Assembly (NCBI RefSeq): GCF_001592045.1
Contig: NZ_BCWB01000038.1
Span: 1-64,000 of the forward strand
From: Thermobifida fusca NBRC 14071 = JCM 3263
Lineage (GTDB): Bacteria > Actinomycetota > Actinomycetes > Streptosporangiales > Streptosporangiaceae
Reading direction: 5' to 3'
DNA: 64,000 bases
A model generated the notes under the pieces. It was not told the DNA's origin. It did not search any database and saw only the letters and a program-made list of their open reading frames with translations. Both the position numbers and the translations under genes were made by a program. Below, piece by piece: positions 45,739 through 54,713 of the stretch (position 1 is the stretch's first letter; each line of letters begins with the position of its first letter).

Positions 45739-46278
45739 TCACGACTTGCGGTCGACCCGCTGCAACTGGGCGGACATGTACGGCTGCAGTTCTTTGCTGT
45801 TGGCCGCCAGATCCCAGGCGTAGCCCAGCGTCTCCCGGTTGTCCCCGAACAACCCGTACAACCGGTGGCTGGCCGCCGCAGGAAGCCCCGTCTCCGTGCG
45901 GACCACCACATCCGTGTGCAGCTCCACCCGGTGAGCGAAAACCGTGCCGAGGTAGACCTCGCTGTACCCCTCGGGGTGGGAGATCAGCACCTCCACGTGG
46001 ATGGGCGGCTGGTCAGGATCCTCCTGCTGCGCTGCCTTGCCCGTCCGAACCCGCCAATACCCCGACTCGGACGTCACCGGTTCACCCCGGGAACCGTCCT
46101 CGTTGACCCGCCACACCTGGCTCCGATAGTTCAGATGCGGATGGCCGTCGTGGGTGAACTCGATGACCTGGGTGAACTGGAATTCTTCGGTATCCGGGTA
46201 GCCTGCGACCCCCAGTCCTTCCCAGCGGCCCAGCAAAAACGACAGCTTCGCCAGTTCTGGATGCATCTCAGACTGCAT
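45739..46278 (-). CDS. Nitrobindin-family heme-binding protein (FABP-like)
   Basis: A 179-residue beta-barrel of the nitrobindin family (DUF1794), which binds heme and reacts with NO or peroxynitrite. Family sequence: HPELAKLSFLLGRWEGLGVAGYP (the barrel start with the G-x-W motif), IEFTHDGHPHLNYRSQVWRV, TSESGYWRVR, EVLISHPEGYSEVYLGTV, and the C-terminal RLYGLFGDNRETLGYAWDLAA. The heme-ligand His in this family sits near the C-terminus; the actual ligand here needs a structure-based alignment (HPELA, HRLYG are candidates). I chose the ATG at 46278; an ATG at 46266 is also possible. The longer frame upstream is not conserved. Confidence 0.87.
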   Translation of the reverse strand: MQSEMHPELAKLSFLLGRWEGLGVAGYPDTEEFQFTQVIEFTHDGHPHLNYRSQVWRVNEDGSRGEPVTSESGYWRVRTGKAAQQEDPDQPPIHVEVLISHPEGYSEVYLGTVFAHRVELHTDVVVRTETGLPAAASHRLYGLFGDNRETLGYAWDLAANSKELQPYMSAQLQRVDRKS

Positions 46279-46557
46279 AGTGTCCGAGACTAGCGGCGGC
46301 ACAGCATTCGCCCGTACCCGCAGCCGACGCGGCCGGCACCAGCACTTCTTGCGCCTACCACGGTTTTCTCCGTTCTCTTCGGCACCGGCTACCCGCCATT
46401 CGGGCAGGCGTTGTCCACGACGGATATCAGTGGAGACGTTCTCACGTCTCCCTGTTATGGCCCTAGCCCGGCACAGACCCTGGTAAAGAAGTAAGGAACG
46501 GACAAGGGGCACGGATGCCGTGGCCCGCGGACCACGACAATAGAGAAGAGGGGCTTC

Positions 46558-47328
46558 ATGCTGGTGATCGGAATTGCCCTCCTTGCCAGCGCGGCGATTC
46601 TGGCACCCATGGGCTTCCTCGCCTACCGGCGCTGGCAGCACCGCCACGCCTTGGCCACTCTGTGCCCCCGCGCTTTCGTCGCTCTCGCCGGCCACAACGT
46701 CACCCTGCACGGCCGGGCAGCCACCGGACCGGCCGGAACAGTCGAATCCCGCCTAGCCGGGGTGGAATGCGTGTGGCACGGCCACGAAGTCATCCGTCAC
46801 TACACCACCTGGCGCACCGTTGAAGAGACTGGGGAACGCCAACAAGTGCTCGGCGACGACCGGATCGCCGACTACAGCTCCCCGGAACTGTTCGCCCTCA
46901 TCGGCCCCGACGGCAGTCCTCCCAGCGACCAGCCGATCCTGGTGGACCCGGAGGAGGCCGACACCACCCGGGTGAACCTGTGCCTCCAACGTGTCGTCAG
47001 CCGCCCGCAACGCGGAGTACCTGCTCCCGCCGACGACCTGCTCGGCCGGATCAAAGGCCGCGTGTCCGGAATCTTCCGGGGAGAGACCCTCGAATTCGAA
47101 TACCGGGAGCGCGCCATCCGCGCAGGGGACCCTCTGATCGTGCGGGGCCGGGTAGAACTGCGGGAAGGCCACCCCGTCCTCGTCGCCCCCGAAGACGGTC
47201 GGCTCAGCATTGAACACAGCACGACCGCGCCCCCGCCCGTCCCCGGACCGCCGGTCCACGCCCTGCTGTTGAGCGGCAGCGCCCTGCTCCTCGGCATCGC
47301 GGGCCTCCTGCTCTTGGTGAGCAGTTAA
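46558..47328 (+). CDS. GIDE-domain membrane protein
   Basis: A 256-residue protein with the GIDE domain, known from eukaryotic MULAN/MAPL E3 ligases but found in bacteria without the RING finger. One membrane helix at the N-terminus (about 1-23, MLVIGIALLASAAILAPMGF) and one at the C-terminus (about 233-255, ALLLSGSALLLGIAGLLLLV) flank the domain. The domain includes GHNVTLHGRAATGPAGTVES, LAGVECVWHGHEVIRHYTTW, FEYRERAIRAGDPLIVRGRV and EGHPVLVAPEDG. The bacterial function is unknown; envelope or membrane homeostasis is only a guess. ATG start with a weak GAAGAGGGG upstream. Monocistronic. Confidence 0.82.
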   Translation: MLVIGIALLASAAILAPMGFLAYRRWQHRHALATLCPRAFVALAGHNVTLHGRAATGPAGTVESRLAGVECVWHGHEVIRHYTTWRTVEETGERQQVLGDDRIADYSSPELFALIGPDGSPPSDQPILVDPEEADTTRVNLCLQRVVSRPQRGVPAPADDLLGRIKGRVSGIFRGETLEFEYRERAIRAGDPLIVRGRVELREGHPVLVAPEDGRLSIEHSTTAPPPVPGPPVHALLLSGSALLLGIAGLLLLVSS

Positions 47329-47799
47329 CCCCGACCCGGGCCACCAGCATGCCGCCCCGGGACGCCCAACCCACCGGGACCGGCGAGGGCCTCACATCAG
47401 GAAGCACCCGGCCCTGCGCGGCACACGAGACCAGCAGTGAAGCTTTGACCTGCGTCTTTCTCCCGCTATGGTGACCGGAGAAGACGCCCTTGACCCAGGC
47501 TTTACAGGCTTCATTGCCCACCACACCGGGCCGCAACCCCGCCTGGTCCCACGTGCACTGGCGCGCGCCTGTCCTGCCGCCATTCTCGTGCGGAACACCC
47601 ACACTGATCCGCCAGTGCCGGACCCTCGCATTTCGCAGCAGCTCACCTGGCATGGCCTCGATATGACCAGGGAACACTTCTGCGAATCTTGTCTTACTTT
47701 CCGTAATGAGAGGATAATTGACAGTAAATCACCAGTGGGTGGGGAACATGCGGAGCCCTAAACCATGTCCACTGTGGGGGCACACACCAAAGGAGAAAT
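47329..47799 (+). other. Intergenic region with the PepSY gene promoter
   Basis: About 470 bases. Frames present lack coding features. The last 120 bases are AT-richer and carry the promoter at 47689-47718. AGGAG at 47791-47795 is the ribosome-binding site of the next gene. Confidence 0.5.
47689..47718 (+). promoter_or_regulatory. Promoter of the PepSY gene
   Basis: TTGTCT (-35) and GATAAT (-10) spaced by 18 bases, about 80 bases upstream of the ATG at 47800. One of the best sigma-A-like promoters in the window. Confidence 0.55.
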
Positions 47800-49209
47800 A
47801 TGTCCACACAGGAGCACGCCCCGCCCTCCTCCGGGGAACCAGTCACTGCTCCCACACAGCACCGAAGCGCCCCGTCACTCTGGCCGCCGCTGCGCGCCCT
47901 CGCCTTGCGCCTGCACTTCTATGCGGGAGTCCTCGTCGCACCATTCATCGCGGTCGCAGCGATCACCGGGCTTCTCTACGCCTACACCCCGCAACTCGAA
48001 CAATGGCTCTACGCTGACCAGTTGCGCGTTGAACAACAAGGGCATCGGATTCCGCTCAGCCTGCAAGTCGAAGCAGCCCAAGAAGCCCACCCGGAAGGCA
48101 CCCTCCACGCGATCCGTATCGGCGGCCCCGAAGACAGCACCCGAGTCCTCTTCCAGGTCGACGGGCTGGAAGAAAGCGTCCGTTCCAGCGTCTTCGTCGA
48201 CCCCTACACCGGGGAAGTCCTCGGCACCCTCGAGGTCTACGGCAACAGCGGCGCCCTCCCGGTACGCACCTGGATCAGCATGCTCCACCGCCATCTCCAC
48301 TTGGGCGAGGTCGGCCGCCTCTACAGCGAACTCGCGGCAAGCTGGCTGTGGGTGGTCGCCCTCGGGGGCGTTGTCCTGTGGGTGAGCCGCGGCCGCACCG
48401 GCTCGTGGATCCGCCGCGTCTTCCTGCCTGACCAGGGCGCCACCGGGCGGCGCAACACCATGTCCTGGCACGGCACCGTGGGCGTGTGGATGCTCCTCGG
48501 AGTGCTCGCGCTCTCCGCAACCGGCATGACCTGGTCAGCCTATGCCGGGCAGAACATCGGAACCATCCGCCAAGCCTTGAACTGGCAGACCCCTTCCCTG
48601 AACTCGGAGGTTTTCGAAGCAGGACACCACGACACGGGCGGCACAACCGCAGAACACGGCCACGAGCACCACGTCGCGGTCAGCGTCGACCAAGTCGTCG
48701 GCGCGGTACGCGAAGCCGGGATCGACGGCCCCATCGAAGTGATCTACCCGGCTTCCGAAACCCAGGCGTTCAAAGTCGTCGAAACCGGCAGGGAATGGCC
48801 GGTCCAACAGGACTCGGCGCTCGTCGACCCCATGACCGGGGAAGTCATCGACATCCTGCGGTTCGAGGACTACCCGCTGATGGCCAAGCTCACCGTGTGG
48901 GGCATTGCCGCGCACATGGGCCTGCTGTTCGGGCTCCCCAACCAGCTTGTGTTGACCGCGCTGGCCGTGGGCATCCTGGCTCTCATCATCTGGGGATACC
49001 GCATGTGGTGGCAGCGCCGCCCCACCACCCGGGAAGGATTCGCCCTAGGTCGCCCGTTCCCACGTGGGAGCTGGCGACGGCTGCCCCTGTGGGCGAAGGT
49101 CGCACTCGTCGCGGTGCTCGTCGGACTGGGCTGGCTGATGCCGGTCTGGACGGTTTCCCTCGTGGGATTCCTTGTCATGGACGCGGTCATCGCCCGAACG
49201 AGCACGTAA
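47800..49209 (+). CDS. PepSY-associated transmembrane protein
   Basis: A 469-residue integral membrane protein of the PepSY_TM family, seen near iron- or copper-uptake and reductase functions. Four main membrane regions are visible: about 44-66 (AGVLVAPFIAVAAITGLLYAY), 186-206, 228-250 (HGTVGVWMLLGVLALSATGM) and 372-410, plus a C-terminal helix. Two PepSY-like extracytoplasmic segments contain LQVEAAQEAHPEGTLHAIRI and VVGAVREAGIDGPIEVIYPA. A His-rich stretch (GHHDTGGTTAEHGHEHHVAV, about 280-300) before the second PepSY domain suggests metal binding. Paired histidines in MLHRHLHLGEVGR may bind heme. ATG with AGGAG 5 bases upstream. Confidence 0.87.
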   Translation: MSTQEHAPPSSGEPVTAPTQHRSAPSLWPPLRALALRLHFYAGVLVAPFIAVAAITGLLYAYTPQLEQWLYADQLRVEQQGHRIPLSLQVEAAQEAHPEGTLHAIRIGGPEDSTRVLFQVDGLEESVRSSVFVDPYTGEVLGTLEVYGNSGALPVRTWISMLHRHLHLGEVGRLYSELAASWLWVVALGGVVLWVSRGRTGSWIRRVFLPDQGATGRRNTMSWHGTVGVWMLLGVLALSATGMTWSAYAGQNIGTIRQALNWQTPSLNSEVFEAGHHDTGGTTAEHGHEHHVAVSVDQVVGAVREAGIDGPIEVIYPASETQAFKVVETGREWPVQQDSALVDPMTGEVIDILRFEDYPLMAKLTVWGIAAHMGLLFGLPNQLVLTALAVGILALIIWGYRMWWQRRPTTREGFALGRPFPRGSWRRLPLWAKVALVAVLVGLGWLMPVWTVSLVGFLVMDAVIARTST

Positions 49210-49674
49210 CCTCCCTGCCGGTGCCGCCGGGGTGGGCGTCCGTGGTTATGGGCCCCGGCGGCACCCCTCACCTCAGCCCAGGAATGCGCGGACCTAGGGA
49301 CAGCCCGGACATGAGCACCCGTCGACAGGCCCGGGACCGTAGCGCAGCGGAGACCCCGCAAACACCGGGGAACACCGCAGCCACCCTCCCCAGGCCCCGG
49401 CGCCATCGTCGAACAGGCAGTCCACGAACCACATGTCCTGCCCGCGTCCCGCAACTGCTGCCGTCACCGCCGCAACGGGTTTCCCGCCAGTGCGCAGCCA
49501 CTGGCGGGCGGACGACTTCGGTGGACCGGGCAGGGAAGCTGGGATACGGCGGCGTAGCCGCTACTGGGCGGGGTGTCGGCTCGTGCCCACGCGTCGTCCA
49601 CGGGGAAATGCTCACCCAGGCGAGCGGGACCTCCTTACCACGGCAGAGGAGCAGACCGGTCAGACCAGGACACG
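49210..49674. other. Gene-less stretch between convergent genes
   Basis: About 465 bases of GC-rich sequence between the PepSY gene and a minus-strand HTH gene. I find no start signals, family matches or strong hairpins. Confidence 0.4.
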
Positions 49675-50280
49675 CTATTCCTCGCGGTCCGATGCCTCCT
49701 CGGTGTCACGCTGGAGTGAAGGAGAAGCGGGGGAACGGCGGTTCGAACGGTCCGCGATACGCAGTTCCAGCCTGCGCCAGGCAGTGGCCCAGCGACGGTA
49801 CTCCTCGTCGCTGCCGCCGCACGCGGCGATGAACGCTTCGACGAGGGAAAGCTTCGGGAGTTTGTCCTGGCTCAGTGCAGTGTGGAACGAGGTGGCAGAG
49901 CACCGGTTGCCGCAGTTCTGCTGCATCTTCCGGTAGGAAGGGGTGCCCGCCCAGCGGCGGAAGAGCCGCATGGCCTCCACAAACTCCGCTGGCGTAGTGG
50001 CGGCCAAGGGGTCCGGACGGGTGTCGTGTCCGTCTAGGTCGGGGACTGCCGTGGAACGAGGAGGCTGCCGGTCCAGTTCCCCACCCCGCGTGTTTCGGAC
50101 ACCCTGGTCTCCCTCGTCGTGGGGGACGGGGATCAGCGGCACCTCACCGTAGAGCTTTCCGTCGGCTCCCCGCCGCACTCGCTTGGGAAGAGCGTCGGGC
50201 GCGACCCGGTAGACGGTCGACGGGGTAGTGCGACGCAGGGAAGGATGTGGTCCGCTAGGGCTGAGCAGGTCAGAGGTCAT
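49675..50280 (-). CDS. HTH-type regulator-like protein
   Basis: A 201-residue protein. Residues 1 to about 95 are low complexity with charged patches. The conserved part (about 97-175) is a helix-turn-helix-like domain frequent at the start of actinobacterial regulators and effector proteins: FVEAMRLFRRWAGTPSYRKM, C-x-x-R, then SATSFHTALSQDKLPKLSLVEAFIAACGG and EEYRRWATAWRRLEL. Relatives read 'S-x-R-x-L-x-x-x-L-x-L-P-x-x-x-x-V-x-x-F-V-x-A-C-G', and here the domain lies C-terminal instead of N-terminal, which is unusual. ATG start at 50280. It probably binds DNA or partners; target unknown. Confidence 0.65.
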   Translation of the reverse strand: MTSDLLSPSGPHPSLRRTTPSTVYRVAPDALPKRVRRGADGKLYGEVPLIPVPHDEGDQGVRNTRGGELDRQPPRSTAVPDLDGHDTRPDPLAATTPAEFVEAMRLFRRWAGTPSYRKMQQNCGNRCSATSFHTALSQDKLPKLSLVEAFIAACGGSDEEYRRWATAWRRLELRIADRSNRRSPASPSLQRDTEEASDREE

Positions 50281-52487
50281 ACTCGCACCTCCCGGACTCC
50301 GGCGGACACGCTGGTGCTGAGACGAACGATCACGGAGCCACTACTCCTTGGACGTGAAAGCGAATGGGGCGCCTGCCCGGACGCGACCCGGAAATGGCGG
50401 TCTGTCGCCGTATAGGGAAGAGCGCGGTCAAACTCTCCACAAAATATTGGACTGTGGGAAAGAAGTTACCGGAACAGTGGTGTGACGCAATCCCCCAGAC
50501 GGGGGATGAGTCCGCTATGTCCGGTCTGTGTCTTTGCTGGGTGCGGCAGGGTCCTGCCCGGTGAGCGCGGGGACGGTAGCGGCAACGTGCAGCAGCATTC
50601 GAAAATGTTCAATTTTGTACAGAAGTGTCCAGGGGGATTCCGTATCGTCGGTGAGCTGCGCACGCGAGGGGGATCGGTGAAGATGGCACGGAACAAAAAC
50701 GAAGACGGAGAGTGCTAGTTACGGCGAACTTTTTTCAGGTTTTTAGGCCGGCTGGAAGTAGGAAGTCCGCCGGTTCGGGCCGACCGTCCCGAATCGGACC
50801 CGATCTGACCATCCCCGCACCGGACACCGGAATTCCCGCACGCTGATCGGACCATTCCAGCCCTGCCCAGCACCTTCCCGAACACCACAGCCGCACCGCA
50901 CCACCGGCCGCCGCCCCAGCGCGCCACCCCGCACCCGGCTCTGCTACGCCCACGCTCCCCCACAACCGCACAAAAAGGGGGACATCTGACAGCATCCCGC
51001 GACAGCAGCGGACCACCCTGGAGCGCGCCCCGCACCGACAACCGAGAACCCCCGGCCACCGCAGCTCCGGGAACCACGACAGGCCAAGCAGACACACAAG
51101 CAGAAACCCATCCCCAGCGCGGAGCTGGAGCCAGCCGCCGGACCCCGTACCCCGTACCCCACACAGCCCAGGCGCCCAGCGCCGCACGGCACCCCACGAG
51201 AAGCGCAGCACCCACGACCCCTGGGCAACGTTGCCCTCCCCCGGAGGGGAAACCGCCTCGCGCAGCCCGTCTCACAGATCACGGCCCGCAGAAAAAAGCC
51301 ACCGAATCCGCGTCATTTCACAGACGCTGATTCTCCGCTCTCCACTCGCAATCTTTACCGAGCCATTCCCTTTCCGTTGTGCATTCCTGAAATTTTGCTG
51401 AGCCAGATAAAAATTTCAGAACACGGTGTCGTGATACTCGATAACCGGAAACTCAACCCGCTCCCGGCCACCATTCCCCCCGCACTTGCCTGAATCGCCG
51501 AAAGGAATCCCGAAGCAAACCACCAATGTGCGAGCACCTGAAAGGGATTTCTCCACTGTGCAGGGAAGAGCATGACTACCTGCGATCCCGCCCTGTGCTC
51601 ACGACTCAGGAACTGCCTTACAGAGACCCACGTCACCCCCACCGATGCGCCCCATCGCAGGGAGGGAGAGCACCGATCCCCACCAGCAGTGCTGCACCCC
51701 GCCCCGCAGCGACGTGGGAGAAGGCAACGGCGACAGAACAACTCCGCAACCTTTCACCATCCGATAATCCGTAGGGACGGCCGGGGACCCCCAATGACCG
51801 AACCGTCAATCTCCCGCGCAAAGCCCCAAGATGCGGCCTAGAAAACCGACCAAAGAAGTGTCCAGGAGCACAACCACCGCCGACAGCACCGGCACGGACC
51901 TGCGAAGACACACTCTTGGGGGTGAGGATCGCAGACCCAGCGGGCATTCCCCGCCGCCCGTCGGCACATCCCCTCTGCACGCCGCCACGAACAGAACCCA
52001 GAAACGGACAGGATGACTCTTGCTGGTGGGTAAGCCTTAGACTGGGAAGCGAACTGGTATAAGGGATAAGGAGACCGCGGTTGTTTTCCTCAACAGCCGC
52101 CCCAACTACCACCAACACTCACCGTGTCCACTAACGTCATGGCTCTGTTACTGTCTGTGCTTAACCCCCCGTGTGTAAACCGCTTTTAATGCTCCAGTCA
52201 GCGCTGTGTTTCAGCGGAAGTGGAGAAGACACGCTCTTATCGCGGTAAAGGACAGTTCATGGGCCGGTGATCCACGTCCTCCCTAGGACTCCGTAAAGCT
52301 GACAACCAGTCTCCTGGGTTCAGAGCCAGGTATACGAGCCTGCGGGAGAACACACGCGACAATTGGTTGTTTCCGGAGCCCTGAACGAATAGTTCTCTCC
52401 CACAGGTTTGAGTCCTGCACTGGGGGGATGAAAGGGGGGTACTGGCCGAAGAGGCCAATTGCTTTTCGGATTTCTCAGGAGAGATTC
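50281..52487. other. Long region without a convincing gene (2.2 kb)
   Basis: Between the HTH gene and the second lsr2. From about 50750 to 52020 the plus strand is strikingly poor in T, so minus-strand frames stay open by composition alone. Frames of up to 186 codons there lack start signals and family resemblance. Items inside: a 13-codon frame with a ribosome-binding-like GAGGGGG (GTG 50677 to TAG 50718, ending in Cys), an inverted repeat at 51387-51419, and a long AT-richer leader (52020-52487) of lsr2. It could be decayed DNA or contain an unrecognised RNA. Confidence 0.5.
51387..51419. repeat. AT-rich inverted repeat
   Basis: CTGAAATTTT (51387-51396) and AAAATTTCAG (51410-51419), perfect 10-base arms around 13 bases, in an AT-rich island inside GC-rich sequence. 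It could be an operator or a hairpin. Confidence 0.4.
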
Positions 52488-52820
52488 ATGGCACGAAAAG
52501 TCCAGGTCCTTCTCATTGATGACCTTGACGGCAGTCAAGCCGAGGAGACGGTCTCGTTCGCACTCGACGGCACTTCCTACGAGATCGACCTCAGCAGCGC
52601 TAACGCCAAGCGACTGCGTGAGGAACTCGCCCCGTTCGTCGAAGCCGCCCGCAAGGTTCCGGCGCGTCGGGGTGTCTCCAGGACCAAAAAGCGCACGGCG
52701 CTCAGCCGGGAGAGGAGTGCACAGATCCGTGCCTGGGCGCAGCAGCAGGGCAAGCAGATCAGCGAACGCGGGCGCATCCCGAAGGCCATCGTGGACGAAT
52801 ACGAAGCCATCCACGGGTAG
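52488..52820 (+). CDS. Lsr2 nucleoid-associated protein (second copy)
   Basis: A 110-residue paralogue of the protein at 39204, with the same layout: dimerisation domain MARKVQVLLIDDLDGSQAEE and SFALDGTSYEIDLSSANAKR, basic linker (KVPARRGVSRTKKRTALSRE), and DNA-binding AQIRAWAQQQGKQISERGRIPKAIVDEYEA with the R-G-R motif. The two copies are about 65-70% identical by eye, differing most in the linker. Streptomyces also carries two (Lsr2 and LsrL); which of these each copy matches cannot be decided here. ATG with AGGAGAG 5 bases upstream. A classic terminator follows. It sits amid accessory-looking DNA. Confidence 0.94.
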   Translation: MARKVQVLLIDDLDGSQAEETVSFALDGTSYEIDLSSANAKRLREELAPFVEAARKVPARRGVSRTKKRTALSRERSAQIRAWAQQQGKQISERGRIPKAIVDEYEAIHG

Positions 52821-52836
52821 CAAGAAGGATCCTGAC

Positions 52837-52876
52837 AACTGTGAAGGGGACATGGCCGTCCCCTTCACAGTTTTTT
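52837..52876 (+). terminator. Rho-independent terminator after second lsr2
   Basis: AACTGTGAAGGGGAC and GTCCCCTTCACAGTT pair over 15 bases with a 6-base loop and run into TTTTTT. A textbook intrinsic terminator 16 bases after the stop. Confidence 0.92.
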
Positions 52877-52961
52877 GAAAACTCGTTGCAGTGCCCCGGG
52901 ACGGAAGATCACCCCGCCCCGGTCACCGGGGAGAAAGTCACGAGACCGGGAATCGCCGCAC

Positions 52962-53783
52962 TCAGGCCTTCTTACGGCCGATTCCAGCCATTCCCAACTG
53001 CTCCCCCGGGGAGAGGTTGTCCGGGTCAACCGGCTCGTCAGGACGCCACAGCGCGGTGTAGACGACGCCGGGCTCCACAAGTTCAAAGTCGCCGAACTGG
53101 CGTTCAATCTCCTCGGGGGTGCGCGCCCACCCTTCGCCGAGGTTCTCCCGAGTGATCCGAGCCAGTTTCTGCTGTGCGGGAAGCCCCGTGTCCACCAGGG
53201 AAGTCATGAAAAGGTAGCTGCCCGGTGCCAGTGCGTCCCGATAAGCGCCCACCACCCTGTCCACAACATCAGGGGAGAGATAGTGCAGCATGCCCACCAG
53301 CATGATTGCTGCTGGACGGCTGAAGTCGATCATGCGGCGCACATCGGGATGGTTGAGAATGTACTCCGGGTCGCGGACATCTGCGGTGAACACCGCGGTG
53401 TTGGGGTCTTTTGCCAGCAACGCCCGACCGTGGGTGAGCACCATCGGGTCGATGTCCACGTAGACCACGCGCGCATCAGGGTTGACCGACTGGGCAACTT
53501 CGTGCGTGTTCTGCACAGTGGGCAACCCGCTGCCCAAGTCCAGGAATTGGCTGATCCCTGCCTCACCGGCGAGGAACCTCACTCCGCGGACCAGGACCTT
53601 CCGGTTTTCGATAGCCGATTCTTTGAGCCCGGGAATGTGCTTACAGGCGTAGTCCGCCAAGGCCCGGTCGGCTTCGAAGTTGTCCTTGCCACCGAGTAGC
53701 GCATCGTAGGCGCGGGCTATCGTGGGCTTGGAGAAGTCGAGCCCTGGGGGCGGCCACACGGAGTCGTGCTGCTCGTCGCTCAT
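52962..53783 (-). CDS. SAM-dependent methyltransferase, DUF574 family
   Basis: A 273-residue protein of the DUF574/Methyltransf_19 family, greatly expanded in Streptomyces-type actinomycetes. Family features: KPTIARAYDALLGGKDNFEADRALADY (residues 19-45), ENRKVLVRGVRFL, the SAM-binding FLDLGSGLPTVQNTHEVAQ (about 81-99), the acidic loop VVYVDIDPMVLTHGRALL, PAAIMLVGMLHYL, and GYVYTALWRP-like C-terminus (VVYTALWRPDEP). Substrates are unknown for nearly all members. ATG start at 53783. It is convergent with lsr2, and a terminator lies between. Confidence 0.92.
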   Translation of the reverse strand: MSDEQHDSVWPPPGLDFSKPTIARAYDALLGGKDNFEADRALADYACKHIPGLKESAIENRKVLVRGVRFLAGEAGISQFLDLGSGLPTVQNTHEVAQSVNPDARVVYVDIDPMVLTHGRALLAKDPNTAVFTADVRDPEYILNHPDVRRMIDFSRPAAIMLVGMLHYLSPDVVDRVVGAYRDALAPGSYLFMTSLVDTGLPAQQKLARITRENLGEGWARTPEEIERQFGDFELVEPGVVYTALWRPDEPVDPDNLSPGEQLGMAGIGRKKA

Positions 53784-54713
53784 CAGTGCGCTCCTCGTTC
53801 GGGGGATTCAAAAGGGAAAACACCGACATCGTAGTTCGCTTTTGTGCTCTGATGTCCCCGTGAGCGCTATTGATCCGACAGTGGATGTGGGGACGCGATT
53901 CCGTGGTGAAGAGCCTGGGGAGGCTTCTCACCACTAAGAAGCATTCCGGGAAGCTTCGTGGTTTTGTTCGTTTTGTCCTGGTTTATCAGGTTTTCGGGCT
54001 TCTCTGGCTGCCATTCATGGAGCGCAAGTGTCAGGACAGGCGGTTGGTGCGCACCCGCTGAGGATCACAGCCGTACTGCCCGCGACGAACGCTTTAAGGC
54101 ATCAGCGTGTCAACCCGTCCACGGACAAGAGGCGCAAGGTCGGCCTCAAGGCACAGAGCCGTAGGACTGAACGAAGGACCAGGGGCGCACCGAGCTAGCT
54201 TCTCAACAGAGGCTTCCCTGAAAACCGTATGCCCACTGCACCTTGCCAGACACGTTCCTGGGCTTCGGGTTGGGGATCCTTCCGGGGTGGGAAAAGGCTA
54301 ACCGCTACGTTCGGTTGGGGAAGTCGACGGGGAGCAATGGCGGCCACGGCAGGACGCCCGCCGACAAACACTTCCCAGACTGAGATGTTTGGGGTGTTTG
54401 TTGATCAAATTGATGTTTGTGGTGCTTTGTGTGTCAGATCTGTGCTGTCTTCGAAGGAAGACGAGGAAAGGTGATCGGATCCCTGAGTTGATCCACCGTG
54501 CCTAGAACAGCCCTCCCTGCAGGGGAGTAAGGACTTACCGTTAACACCTGCTGTCCAGCTTTCGGGGTTAGGGATCGACTGTCAAAAATTGTCGGAACGA
54601 AAGGACCGAAGCTCCGAGATCGCCACTTTGCTTGGGCTCTGTAGCAAGATTCGCCTGTATGGCCGGGCTCAAGGAGAATAGGCGTAAACAATGCGCTGGA
54701 ATGGATCCCCCCG
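53784..54713. other. Gene-poor stretch, possibly decayed DNA
   Basis: About 930 bases between divergent genes. Composition varies abruptly: AT-rich patches at 53930-54010 and 54380-54440, GC-rich between. Only short frames without ribosome-binding sites are present. I could not recognise remnants with confidence. Confidence 0.4.

Noticed and set aside
50715-51275. 186-codon minus-strand frame
   Set aside because: Stays open only because the plus strand lacks T; no ribosome-binding site, and the protein is Gly/Arg/Cys/Trp-rich without domains.
52025-52060. Iron box (DtxR/IdeR) before the second lsr2
   Set aside because: Only a partial half-site resemblance (GTAAGCCTTAG); not palindromic.
52330-52440. 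tRNA-like T-arms (GGTTCAGAGCC and GGTTTGAGTCC)
   Set aside because: No matching acceptor or anticodon arms can be formed around them.
54060-54360. Decayed transposase in the gap before the DUF3800-like gene
   Set aside because: Fragments in all frames are too short and unconserved to recognise any family.
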